NCBI GenBank assembly: GCA_030532125.1
Contig: JAUNLU010000002.1
Location: 265,897 to 329,896 of the forward strand
Origin: Trueperella sp.
GTDB lineage: Bacteria > Actinomycetota > Actinomycetes > Actinomycetales > Actinomycetaceae
Direction: 5' to 3'
Length of the DNA stretch: 64,000 nt
In this document: positions 37,862-46,922 of the stretch, one piece after another
Numbering within the stretch: position 1 is the first letter of the stretch
Layout of the letters: each line of letters opens with the position of its first letter
Program-made: the position numbers and the translations under genes
The notes under the pieces: model-generated
The model's database searches: none
Told to the model about the DNA's origin: nothing
Seen by the model: the letters and a program-made list of their open reading frames with translations, nothing else

Positions 37862-39631
37862 TTACTGCTGCTTCTTTTGCCGTAAGGCGGAGATGCCTAG
37901 CCCAGTTATGCCCAAGCCTAGAGCCCCCAGCCCCATGGTCAACGCTCCAGTCTCCGGTAGTTCGGGATAGCTTGGCGGCACTGCAGGTTGATAGCGATAC
38001 TGTTCACTTTTCTCAGCGGCAGAGGTTGCGAACGCCGCAACGCGCTCGTCTCCTGGGAACCGAGTGATAAACACATAGGTTCCCACTCCCCGTTCTTTAT
38101 CCACCTTAAATTCTGGGGCAGATATTTCTTGCACCCCATTTACTGTAGGAATTTCCACTGCGTGGATTAACGTATCGGAGGTGATATCCGCATCTGAAAT
38201 TGCTTCCAAAGTAGGGATGAAATGGAGCTCATGTTTCAAGGTGGCATCTGCCGCCCAATCTGCTGAACCGAGCCACTCTCCGTGATTTTCCGCAAACCCC
38301 GATATCTCAACGCGATCAGTTAAGAAGATCTCGCCGTCTTTTTCCATTGCAGCAGCCACCGTAACTATATGAGGTTGGGTTTTCTCCACCACAGTTTCTG
38401 CTGGCTCAAAGAACGGCATCACGATCGGAGTGCTATCTAACTGCGCGAAATTGCCCTCAGTACGGAATTGCCCAGTGACAACTACGGTATACCAACCAGC
38501 TGGGCGCTCGTCTGCCGCAAATTCAATAGGATATTCACCTGGATCAGTGACCACCAATGTCGCAGTATCAGCCAGCGGGCTACCTGCCGGTACCTGCTCT
38601 TGCTGTTCTTGTGGTAGGTCAAACGGTCCGTAAAGATTAGCAGTCATTTCAAACTGTGCCCGCTCTGCACCAAAAACTGGCCAATCATCGGCAGTCACAC
38701 TTACGGTATCGACCACTTTGCCGTCAACCATTTGCGCCTGTGTGCTCAGGAGTACCTCCGGTCCCGGCACACTTTCCCGCAAATTGGTGTGAGCAGTTAC
38801 GGTACCGCGCGTACCCCGCATATGCATATCCTGCGCAATTGCATGATGCCCAGTGCGAAACTGCGTGCCGGGAAGATTAGTAAACTCCAGGTCTACCGCC
38901 ACTGCCCCAAAACCGTCCGGAATAACCATAAAACTCTGCTGCCCCGTGGTTGTAGTACCAGATAGCTCTGCATTCCCAGTTTTTTGCCATATTCCACCGG
39001 ATAGTTTGGCCCGAAATGGAATCCCACTCAGCGCTACCCCAGCAGCCCCTGAAACAGTAAATCCAGTAACCTCAATTGCTTCATCTGCGCGATTGGTTGC
39101 AGCTGCTTTGACGGTGAGTTTGCCAGCAGTATGGGGCCCCGCAATTTTTCGTGCTGCGGCAATTATTTGCTGTGCCTGCATATTCCAAACAGCATTCTTA
39201 CTCACCGAAGCAGCGCGCGGATCTTCCGAAAGCAACCGCGTGGCCAGCGTAAAGGCCTCAATCGGGACTGCAGCAAATTCTCTGCTCCCCCACAAGTCCA
39301 ATACTGCTGCCATAGTTCCGGTATTAGCGGCTGAAATATTGCTGTTCCAGCCACGCTCGGTAGCGGTAGTGCGATAGGGCTGCCCGGCAGCCGTGACACT
39401 GACGGTGGCGAAATCAGCATTTTTTCCCAGCTGCCCGTGATACAGAAAATTTAATTGGGTATCGCCAGTACAAATAGCGATCGGTTCATTGGTAGAGCGC
39501 AGTCCGCCCAAAGAAGCCCGGGAGCTAGAAACTGATTCCCACTGTTGCGGAGCTGCGACCGCTGCCGGCATAACACCAAATCCGAGAACAATAAGTAGTG
39601 CGCCAATGACGACGCCGAGTTTTGTTTTCAC
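37862..39631 (-). CDS. Sortase-anchored (LPETG) surface protein
   Basis: The 589-residue product has a signal peptide (MKTKLGVVIGALLIVLGFGV, cleavage probably in AAVAAP near residue 27) and a C-terminal sorting signal: LPETG, then a Gly/Leu-rich membrane segment, then RQKKQQ. The body has no recognised catalytic domain; repeated beta-rich stretches (VVTDPGEYPIEF, AGWYTVVVTGQF) suggest Ig-like modules. It is probably attached to the peptidoglycan; no sortase is in the window. The start is GTG 39631, set by GAAAGGAAAA; a longer reading to 39847 would cross the divergent promoter. It is divergent from an XRE regulator. Confidence 0.85.
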   Translation of the reverse strand: MKTKLGVVIGALLIVLGFGVMPAAVAAPQQWESVSSSRASLGGLRSTNEPIAICTGDTQLNFLYHGQLGKNADFATVSVTAAGQPYRTTATERGWNSNISAANTGTMAAVLDLWGSREFAAVPIEAFTLATRLLSEDPRAASVSKNAVWNMQAQQIIAAARKIAGPHTAGKLTVKAAATNRADEAIEVTGFTVSGAAGVALSGIPFRAKLSGGIWQKTGNAELSGTTTTGQQSFMVIPDGFGAVAVDLEFTNLPGTQFRTGHHAIAQDMHMRGTRGTVTAHTNLRESVPGPEVLLSTQAQMVDGKVVDTVSVTADDWPVFGAERAQFEMTANLYGPFDLPQEQQEQVPAGSPLADTATLVVTDPGEYPIEFAADERPAGWYTVVVTGQFRTEGNFAQLDSTPIVMPFFEPAETVVEKTQPHIVTVAAAMEKDGEIFLTDRVEISGFAENHGEWLGSADWAADATLKHELHFIPTLEAISDADITSDTLIHAVEIPTVNGVQEISAPEFKVDKERGVGTYVFITRFPGDERVAAFATSAAEKSEQYRYQPAVPPSYPELPETGALTMGLGALGLGITGLGISALRQKKQQ

Positions 39632-39688
39632 TTGTTTTCCTTTCTCGACTATTGCCAGTTTGGCAGGGCAAAATAGTTGAGATTGGCC

Positions 39689-39787
39689 CCGGTATTGACC
39701 GGTGGAAAACCAAGAAAAACTAAAAATTTGTGGAAAACTTTTCAAAATGCCGGGTATACCCAGCTGACATTTGCGGGGTTTACCCCG
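39689..39787. promoter_or_regulatory. Palindromic operator candidates between the LPXTG gene and the XRE regulator
   Basis: Three related inverted repeats occur in the divergent intergenic region: CCGGTATTGACCGG (39689-39702), GGGTATACCC (39752-39761) and CGGGGTTTACCCCG (39774-39787). The last two are centred 24 bases apart and the third overlaps the -10 region of the regulator gene. Such placement suits autorepression by the adjacent helix-turn-helix protein and shared control of the surface gene. Binding is inferred. Confidence 0.55.
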
Positions 39788-39792
39788 ATTCT
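39787..39792 (+). promoter_or_regulatory. Candidate -10 element of the XRE regulator (weak)
   Basis: GATTCT ends six bases before the ATG at 39799. It is the poorest match in the leaderless series, and it abuts the third palindrome. Confidence 0.3.
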
Positions 39793-39798
39793 CAAAGT

Positions 39799-40083
39799 AT
39801 GAAAGAACATTCACCAGCAGAACGCGCACTCGCATCTGCACTCGCAAAGTCCCTTATCCGCCGACGGAAAGAACTGGGCAAGACCCAGGAAGAAGTAGCT
39901 CTAATAGCTGGTATTGATCGCAATCATTACCAACTAATGGAGCACGCCCGGGCAGATCGGAAGAGTAACTCGCCAGCTAATCCTCAGCTGAATACCCTGG
40001 TGGGCATTTCAAAGGCGCTGGAAATAACAGTTGCCGATCTGCTTACGGACGCGCTCGCGGAATACGAAAAATACGACCAGTAA
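39799..40083 (+). CDS. XRE-family helix-turn-helix transcriptional regulator
   Basis: The 94-residue product is one Cro/C1-type HTH domain: LIRRRKELGKTQEEVALIAG, then IDRNHYQLMEHARADRK as the recognition part, and LNTLVGISKALEITVADLL as the closing helices. There is no extra sensing domain. It is transcribed away from the LPXTG gene, with palindromes between them, so control of that gene and of itself is likely. It begins at ATG 39799, which fits the domain boundary, and converges with the SPFH gene. Confidence 0.88.
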   Translation: MKEHSPAERALASALAKSLIRRRKELGKTQEEVALIAGIDRNHYQLMEHARADRKSNSPANPQLNTLVGISKALEITVADLLTDALAEYEKYDQ

Positions 40084-40101
40084 TTTGTGCAGCTAGCCGT
40101 A

Positions 40102-41217
40102 CTACAGATTCGGGAAAAACTCCCCTGGAGTATTCGGCTGTTGGCCGCGCAGATCTTCTGCCTTAGCGGGACGCCCCGACCTAGTACCGGACTCTTCCGC
40201 CTCTGAAGTCGCCCGGTTCGCTTCGCCGCGCGCATCGGCAAGCGCCTCGTCAATATCTTGTAAATTGGTGTGCGCCAGCGAGTCTGCGATGTCGTCGTCG
40301 CCCTGGAAATCTACTTGGATATTTTCGTTGGCACCCTCACCAGCAAATCCTTTAGCCACCGCATCCAAAGCAGCAGTGAGCTCAGTGGGCACAATCCACA
40401 GCTTGGACGACTGCGAATCGGCAATTTGCGGTAGCACTTTCAAGTACTCATAAGAAAGCAACTTGGGATCTGCGTTTCCACGGTGGATAGCGTCGAAGAC
40501 TTGCAAAATAGCTCGAGATTCACCTTGCGCTTGCAAAATAGTGGACTGCGCTTGGCCTTCAGCGCGCAAAATAGCGGACTGTTTCTCGCCTTCCGCGGTG
40601 AGGATCGCGGATTGCTTGATACCTTCAGCAGTCAAAATAGCAGCGCGCCGGTCCCGCTCTGCTTTCATCTGCTGCTCCATTGCAGACTGCACAGTAGCTG
40701 GTGGATCAATTGCCTTCAGCTCAACTCTGGACACCCTAATCCCCCAGCGCCCGGTAGCTTCGTCTAGCACACCGCGCAGTTGTCCATTGATTTGATCACG
40801 CCCAGTCAGTGCTTGTTCCATATCCATCGAGCCGATAATGTTGCGCAATGTGGTAACTGCTAGCTGTTCAATTGCCGACATCGGATCAGCAATTTCGTAG
40901 GTAGCAGCCTCAGGCTGGGTGACTTGATAGTAGATAACGGTATCGATATTGACCACGATGTTATCCGAAGTAATAACTGGCTGCGGCGGGAACGGCACCA
41001 CCTGTTCGCGCATATCAATACGCTGACGCACTGAATCCACAAATGGGATTAGGAAGTGCAGACCAGGTTTGAGGGTGCGCTGATATTTGCCGAGGCGTTC
41101 CACAATCACGGTGAAGCCTTGATGGACCTGCAATACAGATCGGAAAATGGCCACGATAACCAGTAACGCAAAAATAGCGAGTAATAGGGTCAAGATAGTT
41201 CCGCCGATATCTGCCAT
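40102..41217 (-). CDS. SPFH/stomatin-like membrane protein (QmcA type)
   Basis: The 371-residue product has an N-terminal membrane segment (residues about 5-26), then a stomatin/prohibitin domain (QGFTVIVERLGKYQRTLKPG, IDTVIYYQVTQPEAATYEI, LRNIIGSMDMEQAL, GIRVSRVELKAIDPP). After it come near-perfect 11-residue repeats of the form SAILTAEGEKQ, usual in this family as a coiled coil, then a charged tail. It pairs with an NfeD-like gene 49 bases upstream, a classic SPFH-NfeD pair; such pairs organise membrane domains or proteases. SD GAAAGG is present. Confidence 0.9.
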   Translation of the reverse strand: MADIGGTILTLLLAIFALLVIVAIFRSVLQVHQGFTVIVERLGKYQRTLKPGLHFLIPFVDSVRQRIDMREQVVPFPPQPVITSDNIVVNIDTVIYYQVTQPEAATYEIADPMSAIEQLAVTTLRNIIGSMDMEQALTGRDQINGQLRGVLDEATGRWGIRVSRVELKAIDPPATVQSAMEQQMKAERDRRAAILTAEGIKQSAILTAEGEKQSAILRAEGQAQSTILQAQGESRAILQVFDAIHRGNADPKLLSYEYLKVLPQIADSQSSKLWIVPTELTAALDAVAKGFAGEGANENIQVDFQGDDDIADSLAHTNLQDIDEALADARGEANRATSEAEESGTRSGRPAKAEDLRGQQPNTPGEFFPNL

Positions 41218-41266
41218 AGTCAGCCTTTCAGAACTGATTAACTAATTTATCTCTAGTATTTAGTTA

Positions 41267-41707
41267 TTAATTATCCGGTTTAGGGGAAACAAGTTTCACA
41301 ACTGCTGAGGCTCCCTCTACGCCGGTAACGACCACCTGAGTATCAGCCGGAATGGACGGACCGTAGGACTTGGCAGTCCACACTTCGCCGCCAATTTTCA
41401 CGCGCCCACCGGTCACATCTACAGTAGTCAAGGTATATGCCGATTGCCCTCTGAGCGCATCAATGTTACTGCTCCCGGTAGCACGGTCATTGATATGCCG
41501 CTTGATATAGGGGCGCACAAAGAGCAGAAGCAGTATTGCTACCAGTGCACCTGCCAAAATTTGCAGCAACAGCGAATCTGGCGCCACCGCACTGACTCCC
41601 GCGGCAGCAAAAGCACCAGCTGCAACCATTAAGAACGTAAAATCAACGGTCAGCGTTTCCAGAATAAGTAAGACGACGCCTACTATCGCCCAAATACCCC
41701 AGGCCAT
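41267..41707 (-). CDS. NfeD-like membrane protein
   Basis: The 146-residue product has two or three membrane segments in the first 70 residues (WAIVGVVLLILETL, FTFLMVAAGAFAAAGVSAV, LLQILAGALVAILLLLFV) and a C-terminal OB-like NfeDC domain (ALRGQSAYTLTTVDVTGGRVKIGGEVW) that binds SPFH partners. It lacks the ClpP-like protease domain of long NfeD proteins. The start has AAAGGAGA. It precedes the SPFH gene on the same strand. Confidence 0.9.
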   Translation of the reverse strand: MAWGIWAIVGVVLLILETLTVDFTFLMVAAGAFAAAGVSAVAPDSLLLQILAGALVAILLLLFVRPYIKRHINDRATGSSNIDALRGQSAYTLTTVDVTGGRVKIGGEVWTAKSYGPSIPADTQVVVTGVEGASAVVKLVSPKPDN

Positions 41708-41766
41708 GGGTCTCCTTTGCGGCTGAGAATTATATATGTCAGTTTACATGCCCAGTTTCGTTGCGC

Positions 41767-42549
41767 CTAGATGGAATGAGCAAAAAAGCGATCTTCCCGC
41801 TTTTCCACCTGCACAGATAGCCCGAAAACTTCAGATAGTTTCTCGCCAGTTATTACTTCATCCACCGGGCCAGCAGCATGGACTCTGCCCTCAGCAAGCA
41901 ATAGCGCATGGGTAATTCCAGGTGGTATTTCCTCAACATGGTGGGTAACTAATACCATTGCTGGCGAATACGGACTTGCTGCCAGTTGAGTCAAAGAATT
42001 TAGTAGTTGTTCCCGACCGCCTAGGTCAAGCCCAGATGCTGGTTCGTCCAAAATCAGCACTTCCGGATCCGGCATGAGCGCGCGGGCAATTCCCACTCGC
42101 TTACGTTCCCCAGAAGAAATTGTATTGAACCGACGCTGGGCAAGTTTCCCCACCCCTAATTGCTGGAGTAAACTTTCTGCCCGCTGTTGGTCGATATCCT
42201 CATAAACTTCACGCCAGCTCGCCGTCATCCCATATGCGGCGGTGCGCACTACATCGATAACGCGTTGGTCCCCAGGAATTCTCGCATCCATTGCGGAAGA
42301 TGCCACGCCCACCAATGGCCAGATATCTGCCAGGTTTACCCGCCCCAGCTGCTCGCCAATGATTCGAACTGTGCCGGTAGTGGGATGCATCCGACCAGCT
42401 ATTAGCTGCACCAGAGTAGTTTTGCCAGCGCCATTGGGCCCCAAAATAACCCAGTGCTGCCCTGCAGCGACTGACCAACTGACTGAGTCTAAAATAATGT
42501 TCTCTGAACGGCGAACAGTCACGTCCGCAATTTGCAGCACTTGTTCCAT
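41767..42549 (-). CDS. ABC-type ATPase (stand-alone, unknown substrate)
   Basis: The 260-residue product is a single nucleotide-binding domain: Walker A GPNGAGKTTLVQL, signature ISSGERKRVGIARAL, Walker B VLILDEPASGLDLGG, switch His in VLVTHHVEEI. No permease or binding protein is adjacent. Sequence type (YlmA/ModF-like, with VTHHVEEIPPGITHALLL) suggests the stand-alone family rather than an importer; the substrate is unknown. It starts 23 bases after glgA, and a TACGCT hexamer seven bases upstream of the ATG points to its own leaderless promoter. Confidence 0.9.
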   Translation of the reverse strand: MEQVLQIADVTVRRSENIILDSVSWSVAAGQHWVILGPNGAGKTTLVQLIAGRMHPTTGTVRIIGEQLGRVNLADIWPLVGVASSAMDARIPGDQRVIDVVRTAAYGMTASWREVYEDIDQQRAESLLQQLGVGKLAQRRFNTISSGERKRVGIARALMPDPEVLILDEPASGLDLGGREQLLNSLTQLAASPYSPAMVLVTHHVEEIPPGITHALLLAEGRVHAAGPVDEVITGEKLSEVFGLSVQVEKREDRFFAHSI

Positions 42550-42556
42550 AATTCTT

Positions 42557-42562
42557 AGCGTA
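42557..42562 (-). promoter_or_regulatory. Candidate -10 element of the ABC ATPase gene (leaderless geometry)
   Basis: TACGCT on the minus strand ends seven bases before the ATG at 42549, inside the short gap after glgA. It would let the ATPase gene be expressed apart from glgA. Confidence 0.45.
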
Positions 42563-42572
42563 GTAGAACCAG

Positions 42573-43793
42573 TTAATTGCCCAAAATATCCCGGTAAAAT
42601 TCCATAGTTTTTACCGCGATCGATTCCCAGGAGAAATGGTCCTCCACCCGTTTCCGACCTGCTTTCCCCATTGCTGCAGCGCGCTGCGGATCAGAGACCA
42701 TCTCCGTCAATGCACTTGCCAAGTTAGCTTCGAATTCTTCGGGGTACAACGGAGTGCCGGTGCCGTCATCAGCCTGATCAATCGGAACTAAGGTGCCAGT
42801 GACGCCGTCATCAATACAATCTGGAATTCCGCCAGTATCAGTACCAACTACTGGCAAACCAACTGCCATGGCTTCCAGATTTACTATTCCCAGCGGCTCG
42901 TAGATAGACGGGGTGACGAACGTAGTAGAGCAGGCTTCTAACGCCACAATTTCCTCGTGTGGCAAGTGATCTTCAATCCAGACGACGCCGCTACGGTCAG
43001 TCGATAGATCCTCAACTAACTGCCGGGTTTCTGCCGCAATCTCCGGCGTGTCGGGGGCGCCAGCGCATAGAATCACTTGCACCTCTTTGGGGACTTGCCG
43101 CAGGGCACGAATCAAACCCGGTACGCCTTTTTGGCGAGTAATACGGCCCACGAAAATAATGGTGGGACGATCGGGATCCAAGCCATACGAAGCGAAGTAT
43201 TTGCGGGCAGCTTCCCACTCGGCATCAGTTTGTGGCGCTTTCCAGTTATTCAAGTCGATCCCGTTGTGGATCACCCGCACCCGCTCTGGATCTACCGCTG
43301 GATAAGCTCGCAGAATATCTTTCCGCATGGCGTGTGAAACTGCGATTATGCCGGCGGCGGCGTTATAAGCAGTTTTCTCAACCCACAGGGAAACGTCATA
43401 GCCACCGCCCAATTGTTCGCGTTTCCACGGGCGCAGTGGTTCTAAGGAATGCGCTGAAATTACATGCGGAATATCGTGCAACAGAGCAGATAAATGCCCG
43501 GCCATATTGGCATACCAAGTGTGGGAATGCACCAAATCAGCTCCGGCAGTATTTTGTGCCATCTGCAGGTCCACCCCCAAGGTGCGCAGAGTTGCGTTAG
43601 CGTCAGCTAATTCATTGGGGTAGTCATATCCGGTAACTTCAATTCCGGAGAATTTGCCGTCCCGCGGTCCTTCAAATGCATGCACTCGTATTTCAGCGTG
43701 TGCCTTCAGCACTTTTGCCAGTTCAGTTACATGTACTCCCGCACCGCCATATACGTGTGGCGGAAATTCTCTGGTGAGTAGATCTACCCTCAT
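42573..43793 (-). CDS. glgM: Actinobacterial GT4 glycogen synthase / maltose-1-phosphate synthase
   Basis: The 406-residue product is a GT-B glycosyltransferase of family GT4: N-terminal [20 protein letters not shown], the nucleotide-sugar strand [20 protein letters not shown] and the EX7E donor motif in [24 protein letters not shown]. Homologues next to glgC (Rv1212c in M. tuberculosis, called GlgA or GlgM) make maltose-1-phosphate from ADP-glucose and glucose-1-phosphate, or elongate glucan. It is divergent from glgC, which makes its substrate. The ATG at 43793 has AAGGGA upstream. Confidence 0.9.
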   Translation of the reverse strand: MRVDLLTREFPPHVYGGAGVHVTELAKVLKAHAEIRVHAFEGPRDGKFSGIEVTGYDYPNELADANATLRTLGVDLQMAQNTAGADLVHSHTWYANMAGHLSALLHDIPHVISAHSLEPLRPWKREQLGGGYDVSLWVEKTAYNAAAGIIAVSHAMRKDILRAYPAVDPERVRVIHNGIDLNNWKAPQTDAEWEAARKYFASYGLDPDRPTIIFVGRITRQKGVPGLIRALRQVPKEVQVILCAGAPDTPEIAAETRQLVEDLSTDRSGVVWIEDHLPHEEIVALEACSTTFVTPSIYEPLGIVNLEAMAVGLPVVGTDTGGIPDCIDDGVTGTLVPIDQADDGTGTPLYPEEFEANLASALTEMVSDPQRAAAMGKAGRKRVEDHFSWESIAVKTMEFYRDILGN

Positions 43794-43902
43794 CACGATT
43801 CCCTTCTGTGGTTCTTCAACTCTATCTGTTCAACTGTGATTATTGCCAAGGAAAATTAGGTAACGGATCCGCAATTTACTTTCCCCAAAAGGGTTTCCTA
43901 GC

Positions 43903-43908
43903 TAATGT
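43903..43908 (+). promoter_or_regulatory. Candidate -10 element of glgC (leaderless geometry)
   Basis: TAATGT ends seven bases before the glgC ATG at 43916. The divergent glgM start lies about 120 bases away, so the two promoters share this region. Confidence 0.5.
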
Positions 43909-43915
43909 GGTAACT

Positions 43916-45160
43916 ATGAGATCTAAACCACGCGTTCTGGCAATTGTCCTGGCAGGCGGCGAAGGAAAGCGCCTGATGCCGCTCACCCAAGACCGGGCAA
44001 AACCGGCAGTACCATTTGGCGGTATCTACCGGCTCATCGATTTTGTCCTATCCAATATCGTCAATTCTGGCTATCTGAAAGTTGTGGTACTCACCCAGTA
44101 CAAATCACACTCCCTTGACCGCCACATCTCTAAGACTTGGCGAATGTCCACTTTGCTGGATAACTATGTGGCCCCTGTGCCCGCACAACAGCGTGTCTCC
44201 AAATCTTGGTTTTCTGGCTCCGCAGATGCAGTATTCCAGTCCCTAAATCTGGTTTACGATGAGCGACCAGAAATCGTAGTAATCACTGGCGCAGACAATA
44301 TCTACCGGATGGATTACTCCCAGATGGTGCAGCAGCACATTGACTCTGGTCTGGAGATGACTATCGCCGGTATCCGGCAGCCAAAGAGCATGTCCAAATC
44401 TTTCGGGGTTATCGACGCCGATCCTAACAATCCTGGAAAAGTTCGCGCTTTCCTGGAAAAACCGGACACAGTAGACGGGCTGCCAGATTCACCAGATGAA
44501 ATTTTGGCATCCATGGGCACCTATGTGGTTAATACCGATTCCCTAATTGAGGCACTCCACGCCGATGCGGGAAATGAAAATTCCTCTCACGATATGGGCG
44601 GTAATATTGTGCCAGCCTATGTGGAACGGGGCGAATGCGGCGTCTACGATTTCACCTTTAATGAGATTCCCGGTGCCACAGAACGTGACCGCAACTACTG
44701 GCGTGACGTGGGAACTATCGATATGTTCCACGAAGCCAATATGGATCTGATCTCGGTCAATCCAATTTTCAATCTGTACAACACTGAGTGGCCGTTATTT
44801 ACCGGTTATACCGGGCTGCCACCGGCAAAATTTGTCTATGGACACCATGAGCGGCTGGGACACGCGCTAGATTCTTTGATCTCCCCTGGAGTAATTATCT
44901 CCGGAGGCGAAGTGCTCAGTTCGGTGCTCTCCCCACATGTGCGCGTCAATTCCTGGTCTTCCGTACGCGATTCGGTACTGTTCGACAAGGTAAATGTGGG
45001 GCGGAACGCTACTGTAATTCGCGCCATCATAGATAAGAATGTGCAGATCGACGAGGGTGCCCAGCTCGGCGTGGATCACGAACATGACCGAGCCCGCGGT
45101 TTCTATGTTTCTGAGTCTGGAATCGTGGTGGTTCCAAAGGGGGCACACGTAACGCGTTGA
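43916..45160 (+). CDS. glgC: Glucose-1-phosphate adenylyltransferase
   Basis: GlgC (414 residues) makes ADP-glucose for glycogen and maltose-1-phosphate synthesis. Motifs include the nucleotide loop [26 protein letters not shown] (in part), [20 protein letters not shown], the catalytic [18 protein letters not shown] and [18 protein letters not shown], with a left-handed beta-helix end. The ATG at 43916 ([11 protein letters not shown]) matches homologues; a longer reading to 43808 adds 36 unrelated residues. It is divergent from its pathway partner glgM. Confidence 0.96.
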   Translation: MRSKPRVLAIVLAGGEGKRLMPLTQDRAKPAVPFGGIYRLIDFVLSNIVNSGYLKVVVLTQYKSHSLDRHISKTWRMSTLLDNYVAPVPAQQRVSKSWFSGSADAVFQSLNLVYDERPEIVVITGADNIYRMDYSQMVQQHIDSGLEMTIAGIRQPKSMSKSFGVIDADPNNPGKVRAFLEKPDTVDGLPDSPDEILASMGTYVVNTDSLIEALHADAGNENSSHDMGGNIVPAYVERGECGVYDFTFNEIPGATERDRNYWRDVGTIDMFHEANMDLISVNPIFNLYNTEWPLFTGYTGLPPAKFVYGHHERLGHALDSLISPGVIISGGEVLSSVLSPHVRVNSWSSVRDSVLFDKVNVGRNATVIRAIIDKNVQIDEGAQLGVDHEHDRARGFYVSESGIVVVPKGAHVTR

Positions 45161-45180
45161 GTATTTGCTGAACAGTAGAC

Positions 45181-45186
45181 TAGGCT
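45181..45186 (+). promoter_or_regulatory. Candidate -10 element of serB (leaderless geometry)
   Basis: TAGGCT ends seven bases before the serB GTG at 45194, in the 33-base gap after glgC. Confidence 0.45.
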
Positions 45187-45193
45187 AATTGCC

Positions 45194-46108
45194 GTGGATA
45201 CTGACTTTGTTCGTGAGGGGGGAGCTTACCGCTTCTCCCTCACTTCATATCGCCCGATTGCATCTCCCTTACTTAATCATGCCGATAAGTTAATTAAAAG
45301 TATTGATCCACAGCGAGAACTGCGCCCAGTTGAGGTGCCGCAACTACACAGTTGGACTTGGACTTTTACCGGCACTATCCCAGAGAAAATAGCAAATGAG
45401 CTGCGCGGCACTGCTACCGCGTTGGCGGTAGATTCAGCGCTGCTAACTGGCGAAATGGCTACTACTGGCCCACAACTGATTGTTACCGACGTCGACTCCA
45501 CTTTTATTACTACCGAGATAATTGAGATGCTTGCTGCTCATGCTGACACTGAGGCTGAAGTGCGGGCAATAACCACTGCTGCCATGCGCGGCGAGTTGGA
45601 TTTTGCGGAATCACTGCGGGAGCGAGTAGCTACCTTGGCCGGAGTACCACAGACGGTTTTCCAAGAAATCCTTGCCGAAGTGGAACTGACCGCTGGTGCC
45701 CAACGCCTAGTTGACGCCGTACATGCGCGCGGTGGACACTTCGGCTTGGTTTCGGGCGGTTTCACCCCACTATTAGCACCTATTGCGGAAAAGAGTGGGG
45801 TCGACGTCTATATCGCCAACGGACTAGAAATTGTTGATGGCAAACTCACTGGCCGCACCCAGGGACCGATTGTGGATCGGCAGGCTAAAGCTGATGCGGT
45901 GCAGCGCTGGTCCGCCCAATACGGCATTACCCCGGCTCAAACCTTATGCGCTGGGGATGGCGCCAATGATTTAGCCATGATGGCGATTGCCGGGATGTCC
46001 GTAGCCTTTAATGCTCATCCAGTAGTGGTGGAAAATGCCAGCTGTGCGGTATCTTTCCCTAGGTTAGACGCAATCTGTGCTTTGCTGGGTTGGGACGTAC
46101 CTAGCTAG
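45194..46108 (+). CDS. serB: Phosphoserine phosphatase
   Basis: SerB (304 residues) hydrolyses phosphoserine, the last step of serine synthesis. The HAD catalytic core has nucleophile VTDVDSTFITTEIIEML (the usual DVDST), motif II GGHFGLVSGGFTPLL, Lys region VDRQAKADAVQRW, and CAGDGANDLAMMAIAG. The about 95 residues before the core show only a weak ACT-like plan. It begins with GTG; the stop overlaps the convergent sufT stop by four bases. Confidence 0.93.
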   Translation: MDTDFVREGGAYRFSLTSYRPIASPLLNHADKLIKSIDPQRELRPVEVPQLHSWTWTFTGTIPEKIANELRGTATALAVDSALLTGEMATTGPQLIVTDVDSTFITTEIIEMLAAHADTEAEVRAITTAAMRGELDFAESLRERVATLAGVPQTVFQEILAEVELTAGAQRLVDAVHARGGHFGLVSGGFTPLLAPIAEKSGVDVYIANGLEIVDGKLTGRTQGPIVDRQAKADAVQRWSAQYGITPAQTLCAGDGANDLAMMAIAGMSVAFNAHPVVVENASCAVSFPRLDAICALLGWDVPS

Positions 46109-46431
46109 ACATTAAACCCGAGAGCCCGCAGCTGATCCCGACCATCGTCAGTGATTTTTTCCGGTCCCCAAGGCGGCAGCCACACCCAGTTGATCCGGAA
46201 ATCGTCTACTAGGCCTTCAACTGCAAAATGTGATTGCTCTTCGATGACGTCGGTAAGCGGGCAAGCTGCCGAAGTTAGCGTCATATCAGCGATGGCGCTG
46301 CGCCCCTCCATAGTTATCCCATAGAGAAGTCCCAGATCTACGATATTTATCCCCAACTCTGGGTCGATAACATCCTTTAATGCTTCGATTAGGTCTGCTT
46401 CAGTGGGTGGGGTGGGAGTATTTTCGCTCAT
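46105..46431 (-). CDS. sufT: SufT/MIP18-family Fe-S assembly factor
   Basis: The 108-residue product is a DUF59 domain: ALKDVIDPELGINIVDLGLL at the start, then DMTLTSAACPLTDVIEEQ with the conserved Cys, ending in a WLPPWGPEKITDDGRDQLR block as in PaaD/SufT proteins. It helps mature Fe-S proteins. The ATG overlaps the sufU stop by one base (TAATG). It is the last gene of the suf run, as in other actinobacteria. Confidence 0.92.
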   Translation of the reverse strand: MSENTPTPPTEADLIEALKDVIDPELGINIVDLGLLYGITMEGRSAIADMTLTSAACPLTDVIEEQSHFAVEGLVDDFRINWVWLPPWGPEKITDDGRDQLRALGFNV

Positions 46432-46922
46432 TAGTTGTCCTCCTCAATATCAGTGGTCGAAGTGGCGTTATCTGGAGTGGCACTCGCTAAAGCTTGCGCA
46501 GTGGCATCACGCAATGCCATCCACCCCAACAAGGCGCATTTAATTCGCATCGGGAATTGGGATACGCCGGACAACGCCGCCGCATCTTCTAGCTGATCGG
46601 CGCTTTCGTCGTCGAGCTCAGCGCCGCGCAACTCCATCATCTGATGAAAAGTCTCGTAAAGCTGATCAAATTCGGCTACAGATTTATCGGATACTAAGTC
46701 GCTCATCAGCGAAATAGAAGCTTGGGAAATAGAACAACCATGCCCAGTCCAAGCGAGATTTATTTTCCCGTCAACTAGTTCTACCTGCATGGTCACTTCG
46801 TCACCACAGGAGGGATTAACCTGGAACGACTCTCCCTGCGCGGTCGGCAGCTGCCCTTCGCCGTGCCGTTCCCGCGCCGCGTCTAAAATAATTTGTTGGT
46901 ACATCTGGTCTAGATCGCTCAA
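46431..46922 (-). CDS. sufU: Fe-S assembly sulfur-transfer protein SufU
   Basis: SufU (163 residues) takes sulfur from SufS using a zinc site. The three Cys ligands are in VNPSCGDEVTMQ, TGHGCSISQASISLMSD and FPMRIKCALLGWMALRDA; the Asp of CGDE is also kept. A roughly 20-residue insert between the second and third cysteine motifs marks the SufU rather than the IscU branch. The start is TTG at 46922, overlapping the sufS stop (TTGA). Confidence 0.95.
   Translation of the reverse strand: MSDLDQMYQQIILDAARERHGEGQLPTAQGESFQVNPSCGDEVTMQVELVDGKINLAWTGHGCSISQASISLMSDLVSDKSVAEFDQLYETFHQMMELRGAELDDESADQLEDAAALSGVSQFPMRIKCALLGWMALRDATAQALASATPDNATSTTDIEEDN

Noticed and set aside
39632..39847. N-terminal extension of the LPXTG protein by 72 residues
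   Set aside because: It would put charged, signal-less sequence before the signal peptide and cross the divergent promoter; the GTG at 39631 has a good ribosome binding site.
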